64,000 nucleotides of DNA, taken from contig NZ_JALLAN010000003.1 in NCBI RefSeq assembly GCF_023062595.1, positions 313,632-377,631 of the forward strand. The letters are read 5' to 3'. Below the pieces are notes generated by a model, which saw only the letters and a program-made list of their open reading frames with translations, made no database searches and had not been told where the DNA came from. Below are positions 35,935-44,381 of this stretch, in pieces (positions within the stretch are counted from its first letter, which is position 1; each line of letters opens with the position of its first letter). A program made the translations under genes and the position numbers. Source of the DNA: Arthrobacter rhizosphaerae. Lineage in GTDB: Bacteria > Actinomycetota > Actinomycetes > Actinomycetales > Micrococcaceae.

Positions 35935-37617
35935 GTGGCTCATATTGACGTATCCGGCATTGATTACTTCCTCTCCGACGGCACCCAACTGCTCAACGGT
36001 GTCACTTTCAAAGTGCCCGATGGAAGTAAGACTGCGCTGATCGGGCCTAACGGCACAGGGAAAACCACGCTGTTCAGGATCATTGCCGGAGACCTGGTCC
36101 CCGATGAAGGAGTCATTGGCCGCTCCGGGAATATGGGCATCATGCGGCAGTTTGTAGGCCAGGTCCGTGACGATTCGACCGTTCGTGACCTTTTGGTATC
36201 CGCGGCACCACCAGCTCTGGCGGCGGCCGCCCGCACAGTGGATGAAGCCGAGCTGGCAATGATGGAGTTCGACGACGAACCCACCCAAATGCGCTATGCC
36301 CAAGCAATAGTGGACTGGGGAGATGCAGGCGGCTACGACGTCGAAACCGTCTGGGACGAGGTCTGCATGGCTGCCCTGGGACTTCCCTTTGACCGGGCGC
36401 AGCACCGCCCGGCGTCGAGCCTGTCAGGGGGCGAACAAAAGAGACTGGTGCTGGAGGCCCTCTTTGCTGGTCCTGACGAACTGCTGCTTCTGGACGAACC
36501 GGACAACTACCTCGACGTCCCGGGAAAGCGTTGGCTCGAAGGCAAACTCAACGAGTCCAAAAAAACAGTGTTCTTCATCAGCCACGACCGTGAGCTCCTG
36601 AACAATGCCGCCGGGCGTATCGTCACCCTTGAACCGGGCATCAACGGCGCCGGCGCATGGGTGCACGGAGGCGGCTTCGGCTCTTACGTCGATGCGAGGG
36701 CTGACCGGAACGCGCGCTTCGAGGAACTGCGCAAACGCTGGGACGAGGAGCACATCAAGCTCAAAGAACTCGTCAACATGTACAAGAACAAGGCCGCCTT
36801 TCGTTCTGACATGGCCAACCGGTACCACGCTGCGCAGACCCGACTGGCAAAATTCCTGGAAGTTGGCCCTCCCGAAGCCCTTCCCATCGAGCAGAACGTG
36901 AAGATGCGGCTCAAGGGAGGCAGGACGGCCAAGCGTGCCATTGTCGCCGAACGCCTTGAACTCACAGGCCTCATGAAGCCGTTTTCCACCGAGGTGTGGT
37001 TTGGGGACCGTGTCGGTGTTCTCGGGTCCAACGGCTCGGGCAAGAGCCATTTCCTGCGGCTGCTGGCCACAGGGGGTACAGATCCTGAGCGTGAACACCT
37101 GCCGGTCTCAGAGGTGGAGATCGCCGAGGTTCCGCACGAGGGAACGGTGAAACTCGGCGCCCGCATCCGGCCCGGATTCTTCGCCCAGACGCATGTACGC
37201 CCGGACTTGTTGGGCAAAACCCTGCTGGAGATCCTGCACCGCGGGGACGAGCACCGCTCGGGATTAGGCCGTGAAGCGGCTGCTGGTGCGCTGGACGGCT
37301 ACGGCTTGGCAGGACAGTCTGAGCAGAAGTATGAGTCACTGTCCGGCGGGCAGCAGGCACGGTTCCAGATTCTGCTGCTGCAGCTTTCGGGAGCCACGCT
37401 GCTGCTGCTCGATGAGCCCACCGACAACCTCGACCTCCACTCGGCCGAGGCTCTTGAGCGCGCGATCGACCATTTCGAAGGAACTGTCCTGGCAGTCACC
37501 CACGACCGCTGGTTCGCACGGACCTTTGACCGCTTCCTTGTATTCGGCTCAGACGGCAAGGTGTACGAATCTGAGGCACCTGTCTGGGATGAAAAGCGCG
37601 TGGAACGCGTCCGCTAG
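35935..37617 (+). CDS. ABC-F family ATPase (ribosome-associated or resistance type)
   Basis: A cytoplasmic protein of 560 residues with two ABC cassettes and no membrane segments. Cassette 1 has Walker A GPNGTGKT (37-44), signature LSGGEQKRL and Walker B LLLDEPDNYLD; cassette 2 has GSNGSGKSH, LSGGQQARF and LLLLDEPTDNLD. Between them lies the helical linker (DARADRNARFEELRKRWDEE) that ABC-F proteins use to reach the ribosome. The family includes EttA-like translation factors and antibiotic-protection proteins; which applies is not clear. Start GTG 35935 (AHIDVSGIDYFLSDG) matches the usual N-terminus; longer frames reach into the repeat. Both sides carry the nested palindromes. Confidence 0.9.
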   Translation: MAHIDVSGIDYFLSDGTQLLNGVTFKVPDGSKTALIGPNGTGKTTLFRIIAGDLVPDEGVIGRSGNMGIMRQFVGQVRDDSTVRDLLVSAAPPALAAAARTVDEAELAMMEFDDEPTQMRYAQAIVDWGDAGGYDVETVWDEVCMAALGLPFDRAQHRPASSLSGGEQKRLVLEALFAGPDELLLLDEPDNYLDVPGKRWLEGKLNESKKTVFFISHDRELLNNAAGRIVTLEPGINGAGAWVHGGGFGSYVDARADRNARFEELRKRWDEEHIKLKELVNMYKNKAAFRSDMANRYHAAQTRLAKFLEVGPPEALPIEQNVKMRLKGGRTAKRAIVAERLELTGLMKPFSTEVWFGDRVGVLGSNGSGKSHFLRLLATGGTDPEREHLPVSEVEIAEVPHEGTVKLGARIRPGFFAQTHVRPDLLGKTLLEILHRGDEHRSGLGREAAAGALDGYGLAGQSEQKYESLSGGQQARFQILLLQLSGATLLLLDEPTDNLDLHSAEALERAIDHFEGTVLAVTHDRWFARTFDRFLVFGSDGKVYESEAPVWDEKRVERVR

Positions 37618-37621
37618 CCCC

Positions 37622-37714
37622 AACCCTCCCTCACATTTCGCAGCTTTTTGCCAAACCCTTCCTCACTTAGTGAGGGAGGGTTTGGTCTTTTGCGGCGAAA
37701 GGTGAGGGAGGGTT
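37622..37714. repeat. Nested palindromic intergenic repeat, copy B
   Basis: The outer arms 37622-37641 and 37695-37714 pair over 20 bp with one mismatch (AACCCTCCCTCACATTTCGC). The inner arms 37651-37667 and 37669-37685 pair over 17 bp with one mismatch around a single axis base. The CCCTCAC/TTTCGC core is the same as in copy A. Position between two convergent genes (ABC-F and the MORN protein) fits a bidirectional terminator. Confidence 0.82.
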
Positions 37715-38059
37715 TTATTTGAACGTCTTGCGCTTGGTCTCGGATCCATCGGGGGCGTAGGTCACCCAGTCACCTACTTTGCGGCCGACGTCGTACCTTC
37801 CTTCGTCCATCAGCTCACCGGTGCTGTGCCAGCGTTGCCAGAAACCGTTTTGCTGGCCGTCACGGAAAGCGCCCCGCTGCAGCAAACCGCCGCCCTCGCG
37901 GTACCACGTGCAGTCGCCGTCGAGCTGGCCCTTGGAATAGGCGACGTCCGCCTTTAGTTGGCCATTACGGTAGTAGAACTTCCACCGGCCCTGCCTCTCG
38001 CCGTCGACGTATTCGCCGGTTCCGGAGAGCTTGCCGTCCTTGAACAATTCCTCAGCCAT
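37715..38059 (-). CDS. MORN-repeat protein, YwqK-like
   Basis: A 114-residue protein made of tandem MORN-like repeats: GTGEYVDGERQGRWKFYYRNG, LDGDCTWYREGG, NGFWQRWHSTGELMDEGRYDV and GDWVTYAPDG. The repeat unit pattern (G-x-W-x-x-Y-x-x-x-G) is clear and the protein is all repeat. Some YwqK relatives were annotated as antitoxins, but no toxin is adjacent, so I give no function. It is convergent with the ABC-F gene and divergent from the DeoR gene. Confidence 0.78.
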   Translation of the reverse strand: MAEELFKDGKLSGTGEYVDGERQGRWKFYYRNGQLKADVAYSKGQLDGDCTWYREGGGLLQRGAFRDGQQNGFWQRWHSTGELMDEGRYDVGRKVGDWVTYAPDGSETKRKTFK

Positions 38060-38101
38060 AGGAATAGCTTACGGTGCAAAAACCCCACTCTGTGTGACTA
38101 A

Positions 38102-38902
38102 ATGATCACTAAGGACTATCATTTGAGCGTGAAGACCGAAGAAAGACATCGTCTCATCGCAGAGCTTTTGCGAACGCGGGATGAGGTGAGCGTCGAGGAG
38201 CTCGTCACTGAGTGCAACTCCTCAGGAGCCACCATCCGTCGGGACCTTGAGGTGCTGGCAGGACACGGTGTTCTCCGGCGGATCCACGGCGGCGCAAAGA
38301 GCCTTGTCCTTCGAGGCGAAAACCCCGGCTATGGTCAGCGGGAACTTGAAGACCAGGCCATAAAGGTCAGGATTGCGGCTGGAGTCGCATCGCTTTTGGG
38401 CGATCGCGAACATGTGTGGCTGGACAGTGGAACCACGGCGACGGAAATCGCCCGTCAACTGCGCCAGCGTGAGCTCACGTTGATGCCCATGTCCTTGCGG
38501 TCCGTGAACGTACTGGCGGTGGACGATTGGCAGAGCGGACACCGCCCGGCGCTGCTGCTCCCAGGTGGAAGCCTGATTCCTGGCGAGTTCTCCTTCCGTG
38601 GACCGTTGGCGGAAAGAACCATCCGCTCCCTGCGCTTCGATACGGCCGTGGTGACCCCGTGCGCTTTGAACTTCAAGGACGGCTTGCTGGCCCACGACGT
38701 GGACGACGCCGCCGTGAAGCGCGCGGGGCTGGAGTCGGCGGCCCGGGTAGTGGTTGCCTGCGCCGGCTCAAAGTGGAACGGTAACGCTGTTGCCCTCGTA
38801 GCCGCACTGCCGGCAGTCGATGTCCTGGTCACGGACAGAATCCTCACTCCTGAAGAACTCGCACAACTCGAAACGTACTCGGTGAAAGTAGTGACTGTAT
38901 GA
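38102..38902 (+). CDS. DeoR-family transcriptional regulator
   Basis: A 266-residue sugar-metabolism-type repressor. The N-terminal helix-turn-helix is RHRLIAELLRTRDEVSVEELVTECNSSGATIRRDLEVLAGHG, followed by VLRRIHGGAKSL, the family signature; the C-terminal ligand domain (DSGTTATEIARQLR, LLPGGSLIPGEFSFRGPLAE, VACAGSKWNGNA) resembles a phosphosugar-binding fold. GTG 38129 (MKTEERH) is an equally good start. The ATG of the following MFS gene overlaps its end by 4 bp, so it likely controls that transporter. Confidence 0.88.
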   Translation: MITKDYHLSVKTEERHRLIAELLRTRDEVSVEELVTECNSSGATIRRDLEVLAGHGVLRRIHGGAKSLVLRGENPGYGQRELEDQAIKVRIAAGVASLLGDREHVWLDSGTTATEIARQLRQRELTLMPMSLRSVNVLAVDDWQSGHRPALLLPGGSLIPGEFSFRGPLAERTIRSLRFDTAVVTPCALNFKDGLLAHDVDDAAVKRAGLESAARVVVACAGSKWNGNAVALVAALPAVDVLVTDRILTPEELAQLETYSVKVVTV

Positions 38903-40089
38903 GCGTCAACATCGCAACCGCCCCCAGCCTTAGAGCGGCATCGGTCGCTACTTTCCTGATTTTCGGGGTGAATGGGCTGGTGTTTGCCAGCTGGGCGGCA
39001 CGGATCCCCGCTGTCACCGAAATCCTGCACCTGACATCTGGCCAGATGGGCACGCTGCTCCTGTGTACGGCCATTGGCTCGCTGATCGCCCTGCCCACAG
39101 CAGGCTGGGTTGTCGGCCGGATCGGGACCGCCAATACAGTTCGTGCCAGCGGGATCCTCGCCGCATTGGCCGGCGCAGCTGTTGCGTTGTCCCTGTTGGC
39201 AGAGTCTGTACCGGCCACCGCCTTGGCCCTGTTCTTTTTCGGAATGGGCATTGGACTCTGGGATGTCGCCCAGAACATTGAAGGGGCCGACGTCGAGCAC
39301 CGGCTTAAACGCACCATCATGCCCCAGTTCCACGCGGCTTTCAGCGGCGGTGCTTTTGTGGGAGCCCTGATCGGTTCCGCTCTGTCAAACCTCGGCGTGA
39401 GCCTGCCCGTACACCTCCTGGTCATCGCCGGCCTGGTTGCCGTTCTGACCCTGGTGGTGCCCCGTTACTTCCTTCCCCATATCGCGGCCGAGCGGCCAGC
39501 AGATGGCGAGCCCAAGCCAGCAAAGGGACCCTCTGCCTGGCGTGACGGGCGGACCCTCCTGATTGGCGTGGTGGTGCTCGGCGCTACCTTGACCGAGGGT
39601 GCAGGCAATGACTGGATTGCAAAGGCATCAGTCGACGGCCTTGGTACAACCGAGTCCACCGGCGCATTGCTCTTTGCGGTATTTGTCCTGGCCATGACTG
39701 CCATGCGGTTTGCGGGCGGCATGGTTATCGACCGCTTTGGCCGGGTGGCGGTGCTAAGAGCCAGCATGGCCGCGGCAGCCGCCGGCCTGGGTCTCTTCGT
39801 CTTGGCGGGCAACGTGTGGTTGGCGGCGGCTGGGGCCGCACTCTGGGGAGTGGGAGCCGCACTGGCCTTCCCCATGGGGATGTCAGCCGCGGCCGATGAT
39901 CCCCGCCATGCTGCGGCACGGGTATCCGTGGTGTCGACGATCGGCTACATGTCGTTCCTGGCGGGCCCGCCCTTGCTCGGATATCTCGGGGACATTACGG
40001 GGATCCACCTCGCACTCCTTGCTATCCTCGCTCCGATCCTCGTTGCCTTGCTGCTCGCTGGCGCCGCGAAGCCCTTGCACGCCAAGTAA
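38899..40089 (+). CDS. MFS transporter, sugar-efflux/YbjJ-like
   Basis: A 396-residue major facilitator with twelve hydrophobic segments in two halves; the loop GWVVGRIGTANTVRASG between helices 2 and 3 is the MFS signature position, and the centre carries the cytoplasmic loop AAERPADGEPKPAKGPSAW. The proteins of this branch (YbjJ/FucP-like) have poorly defined substrates. It is translationally coupled to a DeoR regulator, which suggests a sugar or sugar-derived compound. Its last 68 bp overlap the convergent PAP2 gene. Confidence 0.85.
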   Translation: MSVNIATAPSLRAASVATFLIFGVNGLVFASWAARIPAVTEILHLTSGQMGTLLLCTAIGSLIALPTAGWVVGRIGTANTVRASGILAALAGAAVALSLLAESVPATALALFFFGMGIGLWDVAQNIEGADVEHRLKRTIMPQFHAAFSGGAFVGALIGSALSNLGVSLPVHLLVIAGLVAVLTLVVPRYFLPHIAAERPADGEPKPAKGPSAWRDGRTLLIGVVVLGATLTEGAGNDWIAKASVDGLGTTESTGALLFAVFVLAMTAMRFAGGMVIDRFGRVAVLRASMAAAAAGLGLFVLAGNVWLAAAGAALWGVGAALAFPMGMSAAADDPRHAAARVSVVSTIGYMSFLAGPPLLGYLGDITGIHLALLAILAPILVALLLAGAAKPLHAK

Positions 40090-40738
40090 GCAACCTGCGG
40101 GCGTCGCTGTTTTCCCGAACGCAGGTGCCCTGAAATATCAGCCAGACCAGGGGCACCACCGCAGCAGCGAGTAATGCACCACCCAAGGTGTCCATCAGCC
40201 AGTGCGCGCTGAGGTACGTCCGGCTGACCATCATGGTGAGTGTTCCCAGAACGGCCAGGAGCCACATCCAGAGCCGTCCGATCAAGAGTGCAACCACCAG
40301 CAGAAATGCTGCCGTGGCGGACACATGGCCTGAGGGAAATGAACCTGTATCAGTGAGGACGATGGTGTTAGAGGGACGGCCGCGGCCAATCCCCGCCTTG
40401 ATCAGTTGGGTCAGCAGTGCCACAGAGGCGGCAGCGACAACGGAGAAAACGGCAGCCTGGGGCCTTCGGCGCACCAGGAGAACGATGACGAGGCAGGCGT
40501 GCAGCACGTAGATTCCGCGGTAGCCAGCCAGATTAAGGAACTCGTTGATGCCGTCCCACGCGGGGCTCTGCAGCGTCTCGACAAACTGATGCCATCCGTT
40601 GTCCAGGGCCAGGAAGGGAGGGTCAGCCTTGTTAGCCAAGAGCAGGCCGCCCAGAACGGACATCAGTGAGAGCAGGGCCGTGCTGGCCGCGATCACCGGG
40701 CCCGGAGAATAACGTTGCGGGTCGAGGACGCGCGTCAT
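40022..40738 (-). CDS. PAP2-family membrane phosphatase
   Basis: A 238-residue membrane protein with about six helices and the three phosphatase motifs: KAGIGRGRP, the PSGH motif in SFPSGHVSATAAF, and SRTYLSAHWLMDTLGG. It may dephosphorylate phosphatidic acid or undecaprenyl pyrophosphate outside the membrane. ATG 40738 (MTRVLDPQRYSPGP) is chosen; the longer frame is Arg-rich and unlike the family. The C-terminus (ENSDARRLLTWRARASRRQR) overlaps the MFS 3' end. It is divergent from the fused PAP2-kinase gene, only 134 bp away. Confidence 0.9.
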   Translation of the reverse strand: MTRVLDPQRYSPGPVIAASTALLSLMSVLGGLLLANKADPPFLALDNGWHQFVETLQSPAWDGINEFLNLAGYRGIYVLHACLVIVLLVRRRPQAAVFSVVAAASVALLTQLIKAGIGRGRPSNTIVLTDTGSFPSGHVSATAAFLLVVALLIGRLWMWLLAVLGTLTMMVSRTYLSAHWLMDTLGGALLAAAVVPLVWLIFQGTCVRENSDARRLLTWRARASRRQRAARQRGSERG

Positions 40739-40872
40739 TGGTTCATCGTAACCATCAAGCGACTCGGAATTTGAGCCGATGATGCAGTCGGCGTGCCTTC
40801 TCCTACCCCTGACCCGACATTCAACCAAAGCCACTCAAATCCACAACGGGCCTTCGGTTGTAGGGTGGGGAA

Positions 40873-42369
40873 ATGCGAAGGATGCTGAGGAGGGGGCCTG
40901 GAAGGATTGCGCGTCTGGACCGGGCACTCGTTAGGGCTGTTTCGGGTTTCCCCGGAGGCGAACACGACGACTTCTTCCGCCGGCTGTCCGCGGCGGCCAA
41001 CAAAGGGAAGCTGTGGTTCGCCGTCGCCGCTGTCCTCGCGATCCTCAAGGGCAAGCCCCGTCGTGCAGCCCTTCATGGCCTTATTGCCCAAGGCGTGGCT
41101 TCAACGGTGACCAACGTCGGCTTCAAGACCCTGCTGCCCCGCGCACGGCCACTGCCGGAGCACCTGCCGGTATTTCGTTTCGTTCATCCGCAACCGACGA
41201 GTTCTTCTATGCCGTCCGGGCATTCAGCGTCAGCAGCGGCCTTCGCTGTGGGGGCTGGTTTCGTCCATCCCGTCATAGGAGCGGCACTGGCTCCCGTCGC
41301 TGCCGGCGTTGCATACTCAAGAGTGCATACAGGTGCCCATTGGCCGTCAGATGTGATCTTCGGATCTGCCATCGGAGTGGGAGCCGCCCTTATCACCCGA
41401 AAATGGTGGCCTGTCAGGCCACCATTTCCTGACACGAGGCGAAACCGCACTCACGCACCCAAGATCTCAAGTGGACAGGGTCTTAGCATCGCGGTGAACA
41501 CCCTTGGCGGATCCTACGGTCCGGAGACAGTAGCGGCGCTGCAAAAAGTATTCCCCTCAGCGTATATAAGAGAAATCAGTCATGACGACGACCTGATTGC
41601 TGCGATCCAGGCTGTGGCCACCCACTCCGGAACGGAAGCCCTGGGCGTCTGGGGCGGAGACGGCACCGTCGGCGCCGCCGCTGCGTACGGGGTGGCCGAG
41701 AAGCTGCCCTTGCTGGTGCTTCCCGGCGGAACTCTCAACCACTTCGCCCGCGATGCCGGGACCTCCACCCTCACCCTGGCGTTGGATGCCGCTGAAAAGG
41801 GTGAGGCAGCACTTGCGGATGTGGGCCACGTTGTGGTGGAGCGCGGGATGCCTGGCAACCCCCAGCGCCTTGAGCTGACAATGCTGAATACTGCAAGCAT
41901 CGGCTTGTATCCCGATATGGTCAGGCGCCGGGAGCATCTTCAGCCCAGCATGGGTAAACCGCTCGCAGGAGTAGTCGCAATGCTGCGGACATTCGCAGCC
42001 GGCACCCCCACAACACTGTTTGTGGACGGGGTTCGCCACAAGCTCTGGATGCTTTACGTGGGCCGCGGCAGGTACTTCCCCCGCGACCACGCTCCCCTGG
42101 TACGTCCGGTGCTGGACGACGGCGTGCTGGACTTCCGGCTAATTACTGCCGATGAGTCATTCGCCAGGCTGCGCCTGTTGTGGTCAATTCTCACCGGGAC
42201 AGTGGCGACGTCGAAAATCACCCATCTTCGTGAGGCTACGAGGATCAGGGTTGTGGCCAACGGCAGCCCGCTGACTCTGGCCGTGGACGGTGAGGTCATT
42301 CCGGGAGTTCGCAGCGTGGAGTTTACGGTGCGTCGCGGTGCCCTGCGGTACTACTCCCCCGAGCCCTGA
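40873..42369 (+). CDS. Fused PAP2 phosphatase and diacylglycerol/lipid kinase
   Basis: The 498-residue protein has an N-terminal PAP2 domain (~1-175) with KTLLPRARP, SMPSGHSAS and SRVHTGAHWPSDVIFG, all three motifs intact. A C-terminal DAGK catalytic domain (~190-498) has GVWGGDGTVGAAAAYGV, LPGGTLNHFARDAGT and the metal-binding-type segment near LAVDGE. A phosphatase and a kinase acting on related lipids in one chain would allow lipid recycling; fusions of this kind are known in actinobacteria. ATG 40873 lies at the start of the first basic segment. It stands next to a second, separate PAP2 gene. Confidence 0.9.
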   Translation: MRRMLRRGPGRIARLDRALVRAVSGFPGGEHDDFFRRLSAAANKGKLWFAVAAVLAILKGKPRRAALHGLIAQGVASTVTNVGFKTLLPRARPLPEHLPVFRFVHPQPTSSSMPSGHSASAAAFAVGAGFVHPVIGAALAPVAAGVAYSRVHTGAHWPSDVIFGSAIGVGAALITRKWWPVRPPFPDTRRNRTHAPKISSGQGLSIAVNTLGGSYGPETVAALQKVFPSAYIREISHDDDLIAAIQAVATHSGTEALGVWGGDGTVGAAAAYGVAEKLPLLVLPGGTLNHFARDAGTSTLTLALDAAEKGEAALADVGHVVVERGMPGNPQRLELTMLNTASIGLYPDMVRRREHLQPSMGKPLAGVVAMLRTFAAGTPTTLFVDGVRHKLWMLYVGRGRYFPRDHAPLVRPVLDDGVLDFRLITADESFARLRLLWSILTGTVATSKITHLREATRIRVVANGSPLTLAVDGEVIPGVRSVEFTVRRGALRYYSPEP

Positions 42370-42518
42370 AGGACCGCCTGAAGGATCATCCGATCGGACT
42401 ACCCTGATTCTCCCCTGAATCATCCCTGAGACCGGCGAATTTCCCGCGCCACATGGGTAGCGTGGAGGGTGCACCCCAACGCACCCTGCATCCACCTGCT
42501 ACGCAAAGGAAAGCTTCC

Positions 42519-43463
42519 ATGATTGAAGCAAAAGGCCTGACAAAAATCTACGGCGACAAAACCGCCGTCGACGCTGTCAGCTTCACGGTCGAGGCAGGCC
42601 GGGTCACCGGCTTCCTAGGGCCCAACGGGGCAGGCAAGTCCACCACCATGCGAATGATCATGGGACTTGACCGGCCGACGTCGGGCTCCGTCACGGTGAA
42701 CGGGGTTCCGTTCGCCAAACACGTGGCCCCGCTGCGCGAGATCGGATCTCTGCTGGACGCCAAGGCTGTGCACACAGGACGCACCGCCTACAACCATCTG
42801 CTCGCCATGGCAGCCACTCACAGCATCCCCAGGAAGCGCGTCAACGAGGTCATCGAAATGACCGGCTTGTCCGACGTGGCCAAGAAGAAGGTCAAGGGCT
42901 TCTCGCTGGGCATGGGCCAGCGCCTCGGAATTGCCGCTGCACTCTTGGGCGATCCCCAAACCGTCATTCTGGATGAGCCGGTCAACGGCCTTGATCCCGA
43001 AGGCGTGGTGTGGGTCCGCAACCTCGCCAAATACCTGGCCGCGGAGGGTCGGACTGTGTTCCTCTCGAGCCACCTCATGAGCGAGATGGCAGTCACTGCC
43101 GACCACCTCATTGTCATCGGCCGCGGCAGGATCATCGCCGATGCTCCCATCCAGCAGATCATCAACGGCAAGGGACAGAGCCGGGCCCGGGTGAGGACCG
43201 ACCAACCTGAGCACCTGATGAACATTCTGGCCGGGGATGGTGTCTCCATCCAGGTGCAAGAGCCTGAATTGCTGGAGGTCACCGGGCTTGATCCGCGCCG
43301 GATCGCCCGCATTGCACTCGAGAACCGGGTCATGATTTACGAACTCACGCCGTTGCAGGCAAGCCTCGAGGAAGCCTATATGGAGCTGACCAAGGACGAG
43401 GTCGAATACCACTCGCTGATCACTTCGGGAGCCCCTGCTCCCGTTCAGGCCGGAGGCAACTGA
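42519..43463 (+). CDS. ABC transporter ATP-binding protein
   Basis: The 314-residue ATPase has Walker A GPNGAGKST (34-42), signature FSLGMGQRLG and Walker B VILDEPVNGLDPEG. The C-terminal part beyond ~220 is typical of the drug/bacitracin/lantibiotic exporter group (CcmA/DrrA-like). It starts at ATG 42519, with AAAGGAAAG upstream; the frame is open earlier but without the family start. The permease begins three bases after its stop, followed by a histidine kinase and response regulator, the layout of a signal-responsive exporter. Confidence 0.92.
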   Translation: MIEAKGLTKIYGDKTAVDAVSFTVEAGRVTGFLGPNGAGKSTTMRMIMGLDRPTSGSVTVNGVPFAKHVAPLREIGSLLDAKAVHTGRTAYNHLLAMAATHSIPRKRVNEVIEMTGLSDVAKKKVKGFSLGMGQRLGIAAALLGDPQTVILDEPVNGLDPEGVVWVRNLAKYLAAEGRTVFLSSHLMSEMAVTADHLIVIGRGRIIADAPIQQIINGKGQSRARVRTDQPEHLMNILAGDGVSIQVQEPELLEVTGLDPRRIARIALENRVMIYELTPLQASLEEAYMELTKDEVEYHSLITSGAPAPVQAGGN

Positions 43464-43466
43464 GCC

Positions 43467-44363
43467 ATGAGCACATCAAACCTGAACACGTCCACGCTGA
43501 ACTCATCAACGCCGAACTCATCAACGCCGAGCCGCCGCGGAACTGCTGCCGGCATCGGACCGGGCCCGAGCTTCTTCAGGGTGCTGAATTCCGAGTTCAT
43601 AAAGTTCCGTACCCTCACATCCACCTTGATCCTGTTGGCCTGCACGCTGCTTGTAATGGTGGGTTTCGGTGCCCTGACAGGCTGGGGAACCGGAGCTTTT
43701 GCAGAGGAGGCCATGCGCGACCCGGAGGCTGCTGCGGCGATGGCAGCCCAAGGAGGGGACCTGGCAATCACCGTGCCCACCTCCGGCATCGCCTTTGCCC
43801 AATTGATCCTGGGCTCGCTGGGCGTGCTGCTGATGAGTTCCGAATTCACCACCGGCATGGCACGTTCCACGTTCGCCGCCGTGCCCAAGCGGCTGCCTGC
43901 CTTCGCAGCCAAGCTGATTGTCGTGCTGGTGGCTTCCTTCCTTCTCACAGCCGTATCTTCGTTCCTGGCCGGACTCGTTGCCCTTCCCATCCTGGATTCC
44001 TACGACCTCAAACTTGACCTCGCCAGTTCCCAGTCCGTGAAGCTCCTGCTGGTCAGCAGCATTTACGTCGCCGCGGTGGCTGCTATTGGTCTGGCACTGG
44101 GAAGCATTATCCGGAACTCCGCCGGCGGCATCATGAGCCTTGTCGGGCTGTTCTTTGTGGCTCCGATTGCCCTCGAAATCATTCAAGGCGACGTTGCCAA
44201 GGAGATACGGAAGTACCTCCCGGGCAACACTGTCAGTCCCATGACGGCCGTGAACCATGAGCCGGGCACTCTCGAAGTCTGGCAGGCCGCCCTGGTGCTC
44301 GGCGCCTGGGTTGTTGTTCCGGTGGTCCTGGCCGTGCTGCTGCTGAAGAAACGCGACGTGTAG
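43467..44363 (+). CDS. ABC transporter permease (ABC-2 type)
   Basis: A 298-residue membrane protein with about six helices, including FRTLTSTLILLACTLLVMVG, GIAFAQLILGSLGVLLMSSE and AIGLALGSIIRNSAGGIMSLVG. The N-terminus is a polar, repetitive tail of ~30 residues (NTSTLNSSTPNSSTPSRRG). It forms the exporter with the ATPase immediately upstream. The two-component genes lie downstream in the same direction, so all four may be one operon. Confidence 0.88.
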   Translation: MSTSNLNTSTLNSSTPNSSTPSRRGTAAGIGPGPSFFRVLNSEFIKFRTLTSTLILLACTLLVMVGFGALTGWGTGAFAEEAMRDPEAAAAMAAQGGDLAITVPTSGIAFAQLILGSLGVLLMSSEFTTGMARSTFAAVPKRLPAFAAKLIVVLVASFLLTAVSSFLAGLVALPILDSYDLKLDLASSQSVKLLLVSSIYVAAVAAIGLALGSIIRNSAGGIMSLVGLFFVAPIALEIIQGDVAKEIRKYLPGNTVSPMTAVNHEPGTLEVWQAALVLGAWVVVPVVLAVLLLKKRDV

Positions 44364-44381
44364 CCAGCACCGGTTCAGCGT

